Shown: in pieces, positions 13,373-20,994 of the stretch
Layout: every line of letters begins with the position of its first letter
How positions within the stretch are numbered: the first letter of the stretch is position 1
Assembly: GCA_937928755.1 (NCBI GenBank)
Contig: CALEZI010000167.1
Span: 1-28,580 of the forward strand
DNA from: an uncultured Rhodanobacteraceae bacterium
GTDB taxonomy: Bacteria > Pseudomonadota > Gammaproteobacteria > Xanthomonadales > SZUA-5
Direction: 5' to 3'
Length of the DNA: 28,580 nucleotides
Position numbers and translations under genes: made by a program
The notes under the pieces: model-generated
Told to the model about the DNA's origin: nothing
The model's database searches: none
The model's input: only the letters and a program-made list of their open reading frames with translations

Positions 13373-15655
13373 TCAGTTGTCGGCGTATGGGGTGTAAGCG
13401 GGCGTGGTCGGGTGCTTGAGGCCGACGCCACGAAAGCCACGGACGCCCGCCGTGTTGCGCCATTTCTCGACGCCACGGGTGATCAGCAGATCGGAGAAGC
13501 GGCGCTGCGAGCCGATGAACTCGCCAGCGGAGTCGGCCCACTGCTTCCAATCGCCGAACAGCTCGGCGGTCAGCGATTTCGCATTGACCTCGCGCACGCA
13601 GCGTTCGTCGAGCCAGCGGCCCAGCGCGTCCTCGGCCTCGAAATACTCCTCGGTCGCTTCGAGCACCTGCTGCGGCGGATCGAGCCTGCCCAGACGCTGC
13701 CAGTCGAGACAGCCCTGAACCGCCCACGCCAAGATGCCGTCGCGCTCGGCCAAGAGCTTCTGCTGGAGCAGATTGTCGCGGCGTTCGGGTGGCACGGTGA
13801 TCGTGAACGGGATCAGGTGCAGACGCCGCTTCATTGCCTCGTCGATGTTGCGGATGGCGGGCTTGTGGTTGCCCGCCACGAACAACTTGAACTGCGGGAA
13901 GAACTCGAAGAAGTCCTGGCGCATGAAGCGCGCGGAAATCTTGTCGCCACCGGTGAGGTTTTTGACCTTGGATTCCGCCCAGCGTCGCCCTTGTTCGGTT
14001 TCGATGGCCGCCACGAAGCGTGCGCCGCGCAGGCCCGCCATGTCGGTCGGGTGCCGGTCGGTGCGCGTCTCCATGAAGGTGTCCATCGGCGCGTTGGTCG
14101 CGTAGTCGCCGAGAATCGTGGCCAGGGTGTTCACGAACACCGACTTGCCGTTCGCGCCTGTGCCGTACAGGAAGAACAGGGCGTGCTCCTGCGTCGATCC
14201 GGTCAGCGCGTAGCCCACCATCCGCTGCAGGTAAGCCTGCAACTCCACGTCACCGCCCGTGACTTCATCGAGGAAGCGTCGCCAGGTCGGGCAATCCCCT
14301 CCCGGTGTGGCCGTGGTGATCTTCGTCATCCGATCGGCGCGTTCGTGTGGACGCTGGCGTCCGGTTTTCAGATCGACCACGCCGCCCGGGGTATTGAGCA
14401 GCCACGGATCGGCATCCCACTCCTCGGTGGTCGCGGCATGCCTGCGATCCGCCCTGGCCAACCGCTCCACGCCACCGACCGTGCTCGAACTGGCGAGCTT
14501 GGCCGCCACCTTGGGATTGTCGGCGCGCACGGCGGCATGCCGGCACACGCTGCGGATCAAGTCGGTCGCAGCCAGCGTGTCTTCGGTACGCCAGCGGTTG
14601 CCGTCCCAGACCAGCCAGCGCCCCCAGCCCGCGACATAGCGCCAGTCACGGTGGTAGCGCCGGGTGAAGGCCAGCGCCAGCGCATCCTCGGTGCCCCACA
14701 CCGATTCGTCGCTGCTGACGACCGGCTCAGCTTCCTCGGCCACGTCATGCATCTGCAAACGCGGGCCGTGAGCGAGAAAGGCTGCGACGTCGAAGCCCTC
14801 GGCAATGGCGTCCGCCGCATCCCAGCCGTCCGCCGCCTCCTCGGGCGGGTACAGGATGAAGCAGGACTTCGCACCCGCCGATAGGATGGCTTGTGCCGCC
14901 TGTGTCGCGTACTCCCAGCCCGGCTTGTCGCGGTCGGGCCAGATCAGCACGGCCTTGCCCGCCAGCGGCGACCAGTCGGTCTTCTCGACCGGGGCGTTCG
15001 CGCCGTGCATCGCGGTGGTGGCGGTGATGCCCGCGTCGATCAGCGCCTGCGCGCACTTCTCGCCTTCGACCAAGACCACCTGCGCGGCGCTGGTCATGCC
15101 CGGCTGGTGGTAGAGCGGACGCGGATCGGGCGGAGCCATCTTGCGCCGCTTGGCGTCCCACGGACGGAACTCCTTCTTGCGTCCGGGCGGGTCGTAGCGG
15201 TAGACGACCGCGATCAGCTTGCCGGAGGCGTCGAGGTAGTCCCACTTCGCGGTGGCCGGGCCGAGGTCATCGACGGGTGGCACCGATTTGCCCTTGCGCA
15301 CCGGTGCCGACGGCGCGCGTCCGAGCAATTCGGTCGCGGCATCGAGCACGCGCGGGAAGTCGGCGTGGGCGTCGATGCCGAGGTGCGCGGCGATCAGCGC
15401 GAAGATGTCGCCGCCGTCGCCCGTGGCGCGATCCGTCCACAGGCCCGCCTTGTCGCCGTCGAGCACGATCTCCAGACTGTCGCCCGGACTGCCGAGCACG
15501 TCGCCGGTGAGGAACTTGCCGCCGCGCTTCTTGCCTGCGGGGAACAGCGCGGCCAGCACCGGCTCCAACCGCGCGAGCAGTTCGGTGCGGATCGCTTCGC
15601 GTTCGGCATCGAAGTCACGCGGAACCGGGGTTGGCGTGTCGTTGAAATCAAGCAT
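13373..15655 (-). CDS. Primase-helicase: TOPRIM primase with SF3/D5-like helicase (760 aa)
   Basis: Replication protein combining primer synthesis and unwinding. Residues 60-100 hold a CHC2/AEP-associated pattern (LWTDRATGDGGDIFALI). A TOPRIM domain follows: VVLVEGEKCA with Glu197, and WPDRDKPG with Asp241/Asp243. The C-terminal half is a D5/SF3 helicase: Walker A GTGANGKS at 498-505, then a FVAAIETEQGRRWAESKVK segment, LTGGDKISARF, and LFVAGNHKPAI with a sensor-like Asn. Family length is about 750-800. The start at 15655 overlaps the upstream HTH gene by 8 bases. It is the core replication gene of this phage. Confidence 0.9.
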   Translation of the reverse strand: MLDFNDTPTPVPRDFDAEREAIRTELLARLEPVLAALFPAGKKRGGKFLTGDVLGSPGDSLEIVLDGDKAGLWTDRATGDGGDIFALIAAHLGIDAHADFPRVLDAATELLGRAPSAPVRKGKSVPPVDDLGPATAKWDYLDASGKLIAVVYRYDPPGRKKEFRPWDAKRRKMAPPDPRPLYHQPGMTSAAQVVLVEGEKCAQALIDAGITATTAMHGANAPVEKTDWSPLAGKAVLIWPDRDKPGWEYATQAAQAILSAGAKSCFILYPPEEAADGWDAADAIAEGFDVAAFLAHGPRLQMHDVAEEAEPVVSSDESVWGTEDALALAFTRRYHRDWRYVAGWGRWLVWDGNRWRTEDTLAATDLIRSVCRHAAVRADNPKVAAKLASSSTVGGVERLARADRRHAATTEEWDADPWLLNTPGGVVDLKTGRQRPHERADRMTKITTATPGGDCPTWRRFLDEVTGGDVELQAYLQRMVGYALTGSTQEHALFFLYGTGANGKSVFVNTLATILGDYATNAPMDTFMETRTDRHPTDMAGLRGARFVAAIETEQGRRWAESKVKNLTGGDKISARFMRQDFFEFFPQFKLFVAGNHKPAIRNIDEAMKRRLHLIPFTITVPPERRDNLLQQKLLAERDGILAWAVQGCLDWQRLGRLDPPQQVLEATEEYFEAEDALGRWLDERCVREVNAKSLTAELFGDWKQWADSAGEFIGSQRRFSDLLITRGVEKWRNTAGVRGFRGVGLKHPTTPAYTPYADN

Positions 15656-15875
15656 CCGCAGCCTCCTTGCCGGATGCCTGCTGCGCGACGATCCATGCTT
15701 CCAGTTCGTTGGGTTTGAAGCGCACCAGCTTGCCGACGCGGTAGTGCGGAATGCCGCGCCGCTTGCGTTCCTTGGCTTGCGAGAGCCAGTAGGTCGGCAG
15801 GTTGAACATCAGCGCGGCTTGGCGCGAGTCGATCAGTTGTTCGCCGAGCACGGCGTTCAGAGGGGCTTGGCTCAT
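15648..15875 (-). CDS. AlpA-like helix-turn-helix protein (75 aa)
   Basis: Small DNA-binding protein. Residues 15-65 form an excisionase/AlpA-type winged HTH: LIDSRQAALMFNLPTYWLSQ, then RRGIPHYRVGKLVRFKPNELEAWI, where 'PHYRVGKLVRF' is the typical wing. Start ATG at 15875 overlaps the nuclease stop (ATGA). Being inside the replication block, it may regulate or assist the primase, and it is not next to the recombinase, so a role as excisionase is less likely. Confidence 0.78.
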   Translation of the reverse strand: MSQAPLNAVLGEQLIDSRQAALMFNLPTYWLSQAKERKRRGIPHYRVGKLVRFKPNELEAWIVAQQASGKEAADA

Positions 15876-16606
15876 GACGGCCTCCAGCAGCGGTCTTGCC
15901 ACGCGCACATCCGGCATTCGAAGCGGGTGGCGTCGTTGAAGGCGCGCGGCAGCAGTTCTCCGGCGTCGGTGGCGGTGATGACCTTCACGGCACGATCCGA
16001 ATAACGCTGCGCCAGCGCCGCATCGAAGGGCACGCGCTCAACGTAGATCTCCATCGTGTCGGCGTTGAGCGCGGTGAAGATCGCCGGGTGCTCGTGCAGT
16101 TCGAGATAGGCTTGGTAGATCGCCACCTGCACCGCGTAGACCGGCTTGGCGATGGCGAGGCCGTTTTTCTCCAGCTCGCGCCACGACTTCGCGCCGAGGC
16201 ATTTGTTCTCCCACAGCGCGGGATAGGCGAAACCATCGGCGCCGCCGACGATCACGCCGTCGACGTGGCCTTGCAGCCGACCGTCGGCCACCGAGAATCC
16301 GAACTGCTCGCCGCTGGCCTTGCGCGTGCGCAGATCAAAGCCCGCGTCACGCAGCCACGCGACCATGCAGTCCTCCATGACGTGGCCGCGCTCGAAGATG
16401 CGCAGCATCCGGCCTTCGGTGTCGCGCCCGTGATCTAACGGAGCCTTGGCGAACTCGAACTGCAAGGCGCGCTCGCAGGGCACGCCGATCCGCGATGCGC
16501 CGAGGTACTGGCGTTCGGGCTGGCGCGCGCGGGCTTGCTGCATCCCGCTGTCGATCAGTGCCGTGATCTGGCCGGAGACGCTGGCCGTGGAATTGAAGTC
16601 CATCAT
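15872..16606 (-). CDS. Cas4/RecB-like PD-(D/E)XK exonuclease with predicted Fe-S cluster
   Basis: A 244-residue nuclease expected to resect DNA ends for phage recombination. Motifs: GHVMED near 74-79, GHVDG at 113-117 (Asp116), and WENK at 132-135 (Glu133-x-Lys135), then a QVAIYQAYL helix with the motif-IV Gln. Cys44 (VPCERAL) and a C-terminal trio Cys231, Cys234, Cys240 (ECRMCAWQDRC) have the Cas4/AddB layout, which binds a [4Fe-4S] cluster. No CRISPR array or cas1 is nearby, so this is a phage exonuclease and not an adaptation protein. It is co-transcribed with a Sak4-like ATPase and a possible SSB, forming a recombination module. Confidence 0.85.
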   Translation of the reverse strand: MMDFNSTASVSGQITALIDSGMQQARARQPERQYLGASRIGVPCERALQFEFAKAPLDHGRDTEGRMLRIFERGHVMEDCMVAWLRDAGFDLRTRKASGEQFGFSVADGRLQGHVDGVIVGGADGFAYPALWENKCLGAKSWRELEKNGLAIAKPVYAVQVAIYQAYLELHEHPAIFTALNADTMEIYVERVPFDAALAQRYSDRAVKVITATDAGELLPRAFNDATRFECRMCAWQDRCWRPS

Positions 16607-17073
16607 GGCTTCGCCTCCCAGAAATCCTTGTCCTCCAGATCGGACAGATCGAAGGGATCAGGCGTCGGAGCCATGCCGCGCACGGGCGGGTATTTGGTCG
16701 CTTCGTGGTGCGCGACCATCGCCTCGGTGTAGCAGCTGACGATGGCGTCGATGACGCGCAACGCTTCGGCTTCGGCATAGTCGCCCAACGGTTTGTCGAA
16801 GCCGATTTCGCCCGCCGCTTCGCCGAAGGCCTTGAGGCACTTCTTCATCGCGCCCAGTTCGACATCAGACGGATCGATCATGGCGACCTCCGTCTTGGCG
16901 ACGCGTCCTTCCTGCACCCGCGTCCAGTTGCCGTAGAGCATGTGGAAGGCGTCCTGACAGCGGCGCGAGCAGAACACCCAGTCGAGCACGTAGTGGCGCG
17001 GATCGCCGGGCTTGAACCGGCCATCCATATGGCCGTACCCGCGCGCCTGTCGTTTGCAGACCCAGCATTTCAT
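16603..17073 (-). CDS. DUF6511-like zinc protein (156 aa)
   Basis: Resembles a family I recall as DUF6511, function unknown, present in proteobacterial prophages. The N-terminal 45 residues hold a zinc knuckle: CWVC at 3-6 and CSRRC at 35-39, as in MYM/FCS-type fingers. The remainder (TEVAMIDPSDVELGAMKK, then AFGEAAGEIGFDKPLGDY and MVAHHEATKYPPV) is helical. A shorter reading from the ATG at 16881 is possible but would cut off the zinc knuckle; the reading from 17073 is contiguous and has GGGGGCGA upstream. Its stop overlaps the nuclease start. Confidence 0.75.
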   Translation of the reverse strand: MKCWVCKRQARGYGHMDGRFKPGDPRHYVLDWVFCSRRCQDAFHMLYGNWTRVQEGRVAKTEVAMIDPSDVELGAMKKCLKAFGEAAGEIGFDKPLGDYAEAEALRVIDAIVSCYTEAMVAHHEATKYPPVRGMAPTPDPFDLSDLEDKDFWEAKP

Positions 17074-17081
17074 TCGCCCCC

Positions 17082-17708
17082 TCACTGCGCCCAAGCGGGC
17101 TTGCCGGTGACCGCGCGCTGCGGCGCGGGCGCGGCGTAGGCCGGAGCTGCCTGCGCCGGTGCGCCCGAGCTGCCGCCGCCGGTCTTGGCCTTGGGCGGCA
17201 CGCCCATGAACTTGGCGTAGTCGGGGTGATCGGGTTCGACGGCGAGCTTGACGACGTTGCGATCCAGGCCCTTGGCGTCCTTCTCGACATCGACGCGGGC
17301 GAGGAACTCGATGCCGTCCAGTTCGTGGAAGCCCTGGATGCGGCGCGCGGCGGCAGCCTGCGGCGTGTTGTCCTGCGGGTGGACGTTGCGCGCGCTGTTG
17401 AGCACGGCGCGGATGAAGCTGCGCCCCATCTGGCCCCACGTCGGGCCTTTCTTCGAATGCAGGCCGATGTTCGACCACATCTTGCGTTTGGCGTGGTCGC
17501 CCGCCGTCACGACGAACTCGGCGGCGAGGTAGATCGAACCGGTTTCGAAGGACTCGGTGGCATAGCCGCCGCCCCAACCCTGTTCGGGATCGTCATGGCC
17601 ACCGGGCTTGATGGTCATGCGTACCGGTACGATGGTGCCCTTGGGGATGAGGTCGAAGCCTTGCTGCTGTTCGGCGTCGTTGAAGTCGTTCCAGTTCTGC
17701 GTGGTCAT
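17082..17708 (-). CDS. Phage protein, possible ssDNA-binding protein (208 aa)
   Basis: Family not certain. N-terminal region (about 1-120) looks beta-rich (IPKGTIVPVRMTI, GSIYLAAEFVV, KRKMWSNIGLHS), fitting an OB-like fold, and the C-terminal 50 residues are a low-complexity Gly/Ala/Pro/Gln tail (GGGSSGAPAQAAPAYAAPAP) of the sort found in SSBs. The tail ends KPAWAQ, not the acidic DDDIPF-type tip of bacterial SSB. Neighbours are a Sak4-like ATPase and a Cas4-like nuclease, where an ssDNA-binding partner would be expected. The ATG at 17708 follows the ATPase stop by 5 bases. Confidence 0.55.
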   Translation of the reverse strand: MTTQNWNDFNDAEQQQGFDLIPKGTIVPVRMTIKPGGHDDPEQGWGGGYATESFETGSIYLAAEFVVTAGDHAKRKMWSNIGLHSKKGPTWGQMGRSFIRAVLNSARNVHPQDNTPQAAAARRIQGFHELDGIEFLARVDVEKDAKGLDRNVVKLAVEPDHPDYAKFMGVPPKAKTGGGSSGAPAQAAPAYAAPAPQRAVTGKPAWAQ

Positions 17709-17713
17709 GGCGA

Positions 17714-18556
17714 TTACTCCTGAGATTCGATGGATTGGGGAATGGCGGCGCTGGCGGGCATGGCTGCGCCCGCGCACTTGGCGATCAGCACGCCGAGATC
17801 AGGGGGTTCGAGCAGGTCGAGACGACCGCTACGGTCTTTGGCCGGAAAGCCGTAGGGATTGAGGGTGTGCGTGACGAAGGCGCGGTAGGCGCTACCGTCC
17901 TCGGCCTTGATCTCGGCCAGCGTCACGACCTCGTCGACGATGCCGGGTAGTTCGAGGCTGGTCTTGCTGCCTTCGATCTGCGGCACGAACACCTTGCGGT
18001 TGTAGTCGTCGAGGCGTTCGTCGAGGATGGCGACGAACACGACGTTCTTGCCGCGCGCGTGCTGGAGGTGCGTGAGCGCGCCGACCATCTCCTGACCAAG
18101 CAGACCGTAGGCGGCGCGAAGGTCGGGCTTGCCGGAGCGGTCGCTGACCGCGCCCGGTTGCGTCTTGCACCACGCGAAGCACTGACGCGACAACTGCGTG
18201 ATCGAGTCGAGGAAGAAGGTCTGGTAGCGGTCGAGCTGCGCCGGGTTGCCGAACTTCTCGATGACATGGTCGTAGTGCGCCTGCGAGAACGCGGACTCCG
18301 GCGGCAACGACTTGTCCGGCCCGGCGAGGAACACGAAGAAGTCGCGCGACTCCGGCCACGAGGCCGGACGGATGGTGTCGCCCGGCCAGTCGGCCACGGC
18401 CAGGTCGCCCGCCTCGATGTCGAGGAACAGCGTGGTCTTCGGGTCGAGGTCTTTGAGCCGGGTGGTCTTGCCGATGCCGGACTTGCCGAGCATCAGGAGC
18501 TTCACGCCCTTGCGTTCGGCCATGCGCTGCTGCGCGGAGATGATCGGGAGGGACAT
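17714..18556 (-). CDS. Sak4/RecA-like phage ATPase
   Basis: 280-residue AAA/RecA-core ATPase. Walker A is GKSGIGKTT at 24-32; a Walker-B-like FFLDSITQL follows, and LFLDIEAGDLAV lies just after the first strand. This pattern is that of the Sak4 group, phage single-strand annealing or recombination proteins. The C-terminal domain (ELPGIVDEVVTLAEIK, RAFVTHTLNPYGFPAKDRSG) resembles the RecA core end with a 'NPYGFPAKDRSG' signature typical of the family. The ATG at 18556 overlaps the upstream antirepressor stop (TGATG). With the nuclease and the possible SSB this would make a phage recombination pathway. Confidence 0.82.
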   Translation of the reverse strand: MSLPIISAQQRMAERKGVKLLMLGKSGIGKTTRLKDLDPKTTLFLDIEAGDLAVADWPGDTIRPASWPESRDFFVFLAGPDKSLPPESAFSQAHYDHVIEKFGNPAQLDRYQTFFLDSITQLSRQCFAWCKTQPGAVSDRSGKPDLRAAYGLLGQEMVGALTHLQHARGKNVVFVAILDERLDDYNRKVFVPQIEGSKTSLELPGIVDEVVTLAEIKAEDGSAYRAFVTHTLNPYGFPAKDRSGRLDLLEPPDLGVLIAKCAGAAMPASAAIPQSIESQE

Positions 18557-19314
18557 CACGCCACCTCCTTCAGCTCGTCGGCGACGGCGGGATTCCAGAG
18601 AATCTGGTAGCCGCTGTGGCCGTTGCGCGAGTACGGCATGGCCTCGGCCCACGCTTCACCGGCTTCGGTCAGTTCCCATTCGTCGCGGTCGTTGCGGAAC
18701 TGGAAACCGCCCGCCGCCAGCAACTGGTTCGTCGCCTTCGCCGAGCGGTTCAGCAGTTTGCCGAGCTGGGTGGCGTTGAGCGAGCAGATCGGCTCGTTGG
18801 CGGCGGGCAGCGTGCGGCGCAGCGTCTCGACAGCGAGGCCCGTGTTCTCGTGGATGCAGGTCAGCGTCGCCGCCATCGCAATGCCGGACTTGACGCCCGG
18901 CACCTTTGCCACGGCGTCGCCGATCAGCAGGATCGCGCTGACGCGGTCGTGGGTCAGCGCGGGCAAGGCCGCCAGCGTGCCGGGGACGGCATACGCGCCG
19001 GTCTTGCGGATCGCGGGCAGCACCTCGCCGGTCACCCAACGCTTGAAGCGTTTCGCGGCGTCCTTCGTGCTGCCGAGGATCAGGGCGTAGAGGCCGGATT
19101 CGTTGACGTGGTTCTGGCGCTGGCGACCACCTGCCGTAAGGGTCTCCAGTTTCTGGAGACCCTCTGCATCGACATGGGACTTGACCGCCTGAGACGGGTT
19201 GCCCATCTCCAGCGCGTCGCAGACGTCGCTGGCGTTGAACCACGGCAGGCCCGCATCATCGACCTGCACGCGCACGGCGCGCGCCTCGAACTGGAAGGGA
19301 ATGATCGCGCTCAT
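18556..19314 (-). CDS. BRO-N domain antirepressor-like protein
   Basis: 252 residues. The N-terminal 110 form a BRO-N domain (IPFQFEARAVRVQVDDAG, WFNASDVCDALEMGN, VNESGLYALILGS, AKRFKRWVTGEVLPAIRKTG), common in phage antirepressors and DNA-binding proteins. The C-terminal part (about 130-252) differs and looks like a second HTH-containing domain (LNATQLGKLLNRSAKATNQL). In many phages such proteins relieve repression or control late genes. The start ATG at 19314 lies 2 bases after the upstream stop. It could regulate the switch run by the XRE/ImmA pair; this is inference. Confidence 0.82.
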   Translation of the reverse strand: MSAIIPFQFEARAVRVQVDDAGLPWFNASDVCDALEMGNPSQAVKSHVDAEGLQKLETLTAGGRQRQNHVNESGLYALILGSTKDAAKRFKRWVTGEVLPAIRKTGAYAVPGTLAALPALTHDRVSAILLIGDAVAKVPGVKSGIAMAATLTCIHENTGLAVETLRRTLPAANEPICSLNATQLGKLLNRSAKATNQLLAAGGFQFRNDRDEWELTEAGEAWAEAMPYSRNGHSGYQILWNPAVADELKEVA

Positions 19315-19316
19315 GA

Positions 19317-19598
19317 TCAGCCCTCCCAAGCGACGTCGGCGATGCGGTCGGCACCGCGTGCGGCACGCTTGCGTGCTTCGGCGTGGAGGTCTTCCAGCGC
19401 GTTGCGGCGACGACTCAGAGCCAAGGCTTCTGCGTTGGCGGTCTGGATGGCAAAGGCCAGTTCGTCCACCGTGGCCGCTTCGAGCGCGACGGCGATCAAG
19501 TTGCCGTCGGCGTTGCGGTAGTGGACCTCCGTGGGCAGGGAATCGCCGTAGATGGACGGCAGCTGCTTGCGCAGCAAAGCGATGAGGCTGGTGCTCAT
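19317..19598 (-). CDS. Small phage protein, unknown (93 aa)
   Basis: Not recognised. MSTSLIALLRKQLPSIYGDS, a beta-like HYRNADGNLIAVALEAATV and a long C-terminal helix ending in basic residues (ALSRRRNALEDLHAEARKRA). Its start is 2 bases after the upstream gene's stop and its own stop lies 2 bases before the BRO gene, so it belongs to the same operon. No catalytic motif seen. Confidence 0.58.
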   Translation of the reverse strand: MSTSLIALLRKQLPSIYGDSLPTEVHYRNADGNLIAVALEAATVDELAFAIQTANAEALALSRRRNALEDLHAEARKRAARGADRIADVAWEG

Positions 19599-19600
19599 GA

Positions 19601-20080
19601 TCAGTGCTCCGAATCGAGAGAAAGTGTGAAAGACGGCTTGCCCGGCTCGACCGTTCGAGCGGCGGCGAACTCCTGCTGGAGCGACGGCGGCCAGTTGGTG
19701 AAGCGCGATTCGGAAACCGCCAGCTTCACGTCGAGGAAGTGCTCGACCTTCTCGCCACCAGCCACGATGTGGGCGGCGATGTCGCCGAGCTTCTTCTGAT
19801 CCCAACTGACCTTTTTGGGCAGTTCGAACTTGACGTGCAGCGGGCCGTCGTCGAGATGCGCGGTACCGAAGTCGCGGCCCGAATCGCGCAGTGCCGCGCG
19901 GGCCTGTTCGCCGTAGGCGGCATCGAGCGCCGCGTCGAACTTGGCGCGCGCCTTCTTCAGCCAGTCGAGGGCTTCGTCGAGGTTCTTGTCGATCTCGGCC
20001 TTCTGCGCGGCGGGCAGCACGGCCAACTGACTGACGGACATCGCGGCGATGTCGGCGGGAAAGAGCGTGATGTCGTTCAT
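19601..20080 (-). CDS. Phage protein, unknown (159 aa)
   Basis: Not recognised. The first 60 residues are helical and coiled-coil-like (LPAAQKAEIDKNLDEALDWL, KKARAKFDAALDAAYG), then a beta-containing part (GPLHVKFELPKKVSWDQKKL, AHIVAGGEKVEHFLDVKLAV) ends SFTLSLDSEH. No catalytic motif. It starts 11 bases after the HTH gene. Position and style suggest an early regulatory or host-takeover protein, without further support. Confidence 0.6.
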   Translation of the reverse strand: MNDITLFPADIAAMSVSQLAVLPAAQKAEIDKNLDEALDWLKKARAKFDAALDAAYGEQARAALRDSGRDFGTAHLDDGPLHVKFELPKKVSWDQKKLGDIAAHIVAGGEKVEHFLDVKLAVSESRFTNWPPSLQQEFAAARTVEPGKPSFTLSLDSEH

Positions 20081-20091
20081 GGCATCGCTCC

Positions 20092-20355
20092 TCAAACCGC
20101 CGCGCGTTCGGACGTCGAGTCGTGCAGTGCGTCGCGCTCGAACTCGATGACCGCGTCCACCGGATAGCCGACGCGCTTGGACAGCTTCAGGTAGCGCGGG
20201 CCGCGACCTTCGCTGCGCCAGCGTTGCAGCGTCTTGGGGCTGACGCCCCACCGCTGGGCCAGTTCGTTCTCGTTGAGCACCCGGCGGTCGCCGGGCGAAA
20301 GGCTGTTGATCGCCTGTTGCGGCGACCGGGTGATAGGGCTTGCTGCCGTCTGCAT
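20092..20355 (-). CDS. AlpA-like helix-turn-helix regulator (87 aa)
   Basis: First gene of the early operon. Residues 25-75 form a winged HTH: NENELAQRWGVSPKTLQRWR, then GRGPRYLKLSKRVGYPVDAV with the typical 'PRYLKL' wing. Excisionase and AlpA-type activators have this fold. The ATG at 20355 is preceded by AGGAG with 7-base spacing. A promoter-like pair and a direct repeat lie just upstream, so it may regulate itself. It stands close to, but is separately transcribed from, the recombinase operon, so an excisionase role is possible. Confidence 0.8.
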   Translation of the reverse strand: MQTAASPITRSPQQAINSLSPGDRRVLNENELAQRWGVSPKTLQRWRSEGRGPRYLKLSKRVGYPVDAVIEFERDALHDSTSERAAV

Positions 20356-20391
20356 GGAACACTCCTGTTGCGTTGTTGAGGAACAGGTGTC

Positions 20392-20438
20392 ATTCCAAAT
20401 TTCGGGTGGCGAACCTTGAAGGGACGCAATGGCGAACC
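20392..20438 (-). promoter_or_regulatory. Candidate early promoter with direct repeats
   Basis: On the minus strand, TTCAAG (20420-20415), a 17-bp spacer and TGGAAT (20397-20392) match the sigma70 hexamers at 3 and 4 of 6. Two direct copies of TGGCGAACC (20407-20415 and 20430-20438 on the plus strand, 23 bp apart) lie in the spacer and upstream of the -35. This could be an operator. A CCTGTT / AACAGG inverted repeat lies further downstream in the leader (about 20364-20387). Confidence 0.4.
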
Positions 20439-20478
20439 ATGCGGAAACTTCGGGCTCGCCAATCCGCCCGCGCCAACG

Positions 20479-20503
20479 AAAACGGCGAGCACATGGCTCG
20501 CCG
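20479..20503 (-). terminator. Rho-independent terminator of the integration operon
   Basis: On the minus strand a perfect 8-bp stem, CGGCGAGC / GCTCGCCG with a 5-base loop, is followed by TTTTCGTT. It starts 27 bases after the stop of the last gene in the recombinase operon and would insulate the downstream early operon. Confidence 0.75.
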
Positions 20504-20529
20504 TCGTCAGCGGAAATCGGGGACGGGGT

Positions 20530-20994
20530 TCAGGCGTCGGTGAAGCCCAGCAGCCGACGCTGCTCGCCCCAATCTCGAGGCAGCAGGTCTTGGCGGCCGC
20601 GCAGCGTGTGCAGGTTCAGATGCCGGGGTTGGCGGCCCTCGAAGATCGCCTCGACGATGTCCGGGGCCAGCATGGTCATGCGCAGTACCTCGGCCGCCCA
20701 GCCTGTCTCCACTTTCAGCGCGCGCGCCAGATCTGCGGTCGTCGGATAGACGCCTTCGTCGATCAGCCGCTTCCAGTAGAAGGCCTTGCCCAGCGTCTTG
20801 ATCATCGGCGCGTCGAAGCCGCCCTCCGCGCCAGTGGCGTCGGGGGCGGGCGGGATCAGCAGTTTGCGGTTCTGGCGGTGCTTGATCGTCAACGGCACCA
20901 GCGTGACCCGCTGACCGCCGCTGATGTAGCTGCGGGCATCGGTGCCGACCTCGATGTGGACAGTGCGCTTGCGCGGGTTCGCCGTGGTGTTCAT
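20530..20994 (-). CDS. Recombinase-associated protein with KorB/ParB-like HTH (154 aa)
   Basis: Small protein often found directly after large serine recombinases in proteobacterial prophages; not named. It begins MNTTANPRKRTVHIEVG, with beta segments RVTLVPLTIKHRQNRKLLIPP, then a helix-turn-helix TTADLARALKVETGWAAEVL and MLAPDIVEAIFEGRQP. That last part resembles KorB/ParB HTH. The C-terminus is LPRDWGEQRRLLGF. The ATG overlaps the recombinase stop (ATGA), so it is co-translated. It could be a recombination directionality or DNA-binding accessory factor. Confidence 0.68.
   Translation of the reverse strand: MNTTANPRKRTVHIEVGTDARSYISGGQRVTLVPLTIKHRQNRKLLIPPAPDATGAEGGFDAPMIKTLGKAFYWKRLIDEGVYPTTADLARALKVETGWAAEVLRMTMLAPDIVEAIFEGRQPRHLNLHTLRGRQDLLPRDWGEQRRLLGFTDA

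Noticed and set aside
13232..14884. Plus-strand open reading frame of 550 residues
   Set aside because: Antisense to the primase-helicase; composition (many His, Arg, Gly) is typical of a shadow frame and no domain is visible.
16603..16881. Short separate gene starting at the ATG at 16881
   Set aside because: The reading frame continues without a stop to the ATG at 17073 and the longer product has the zinc knuckle expected for the family.
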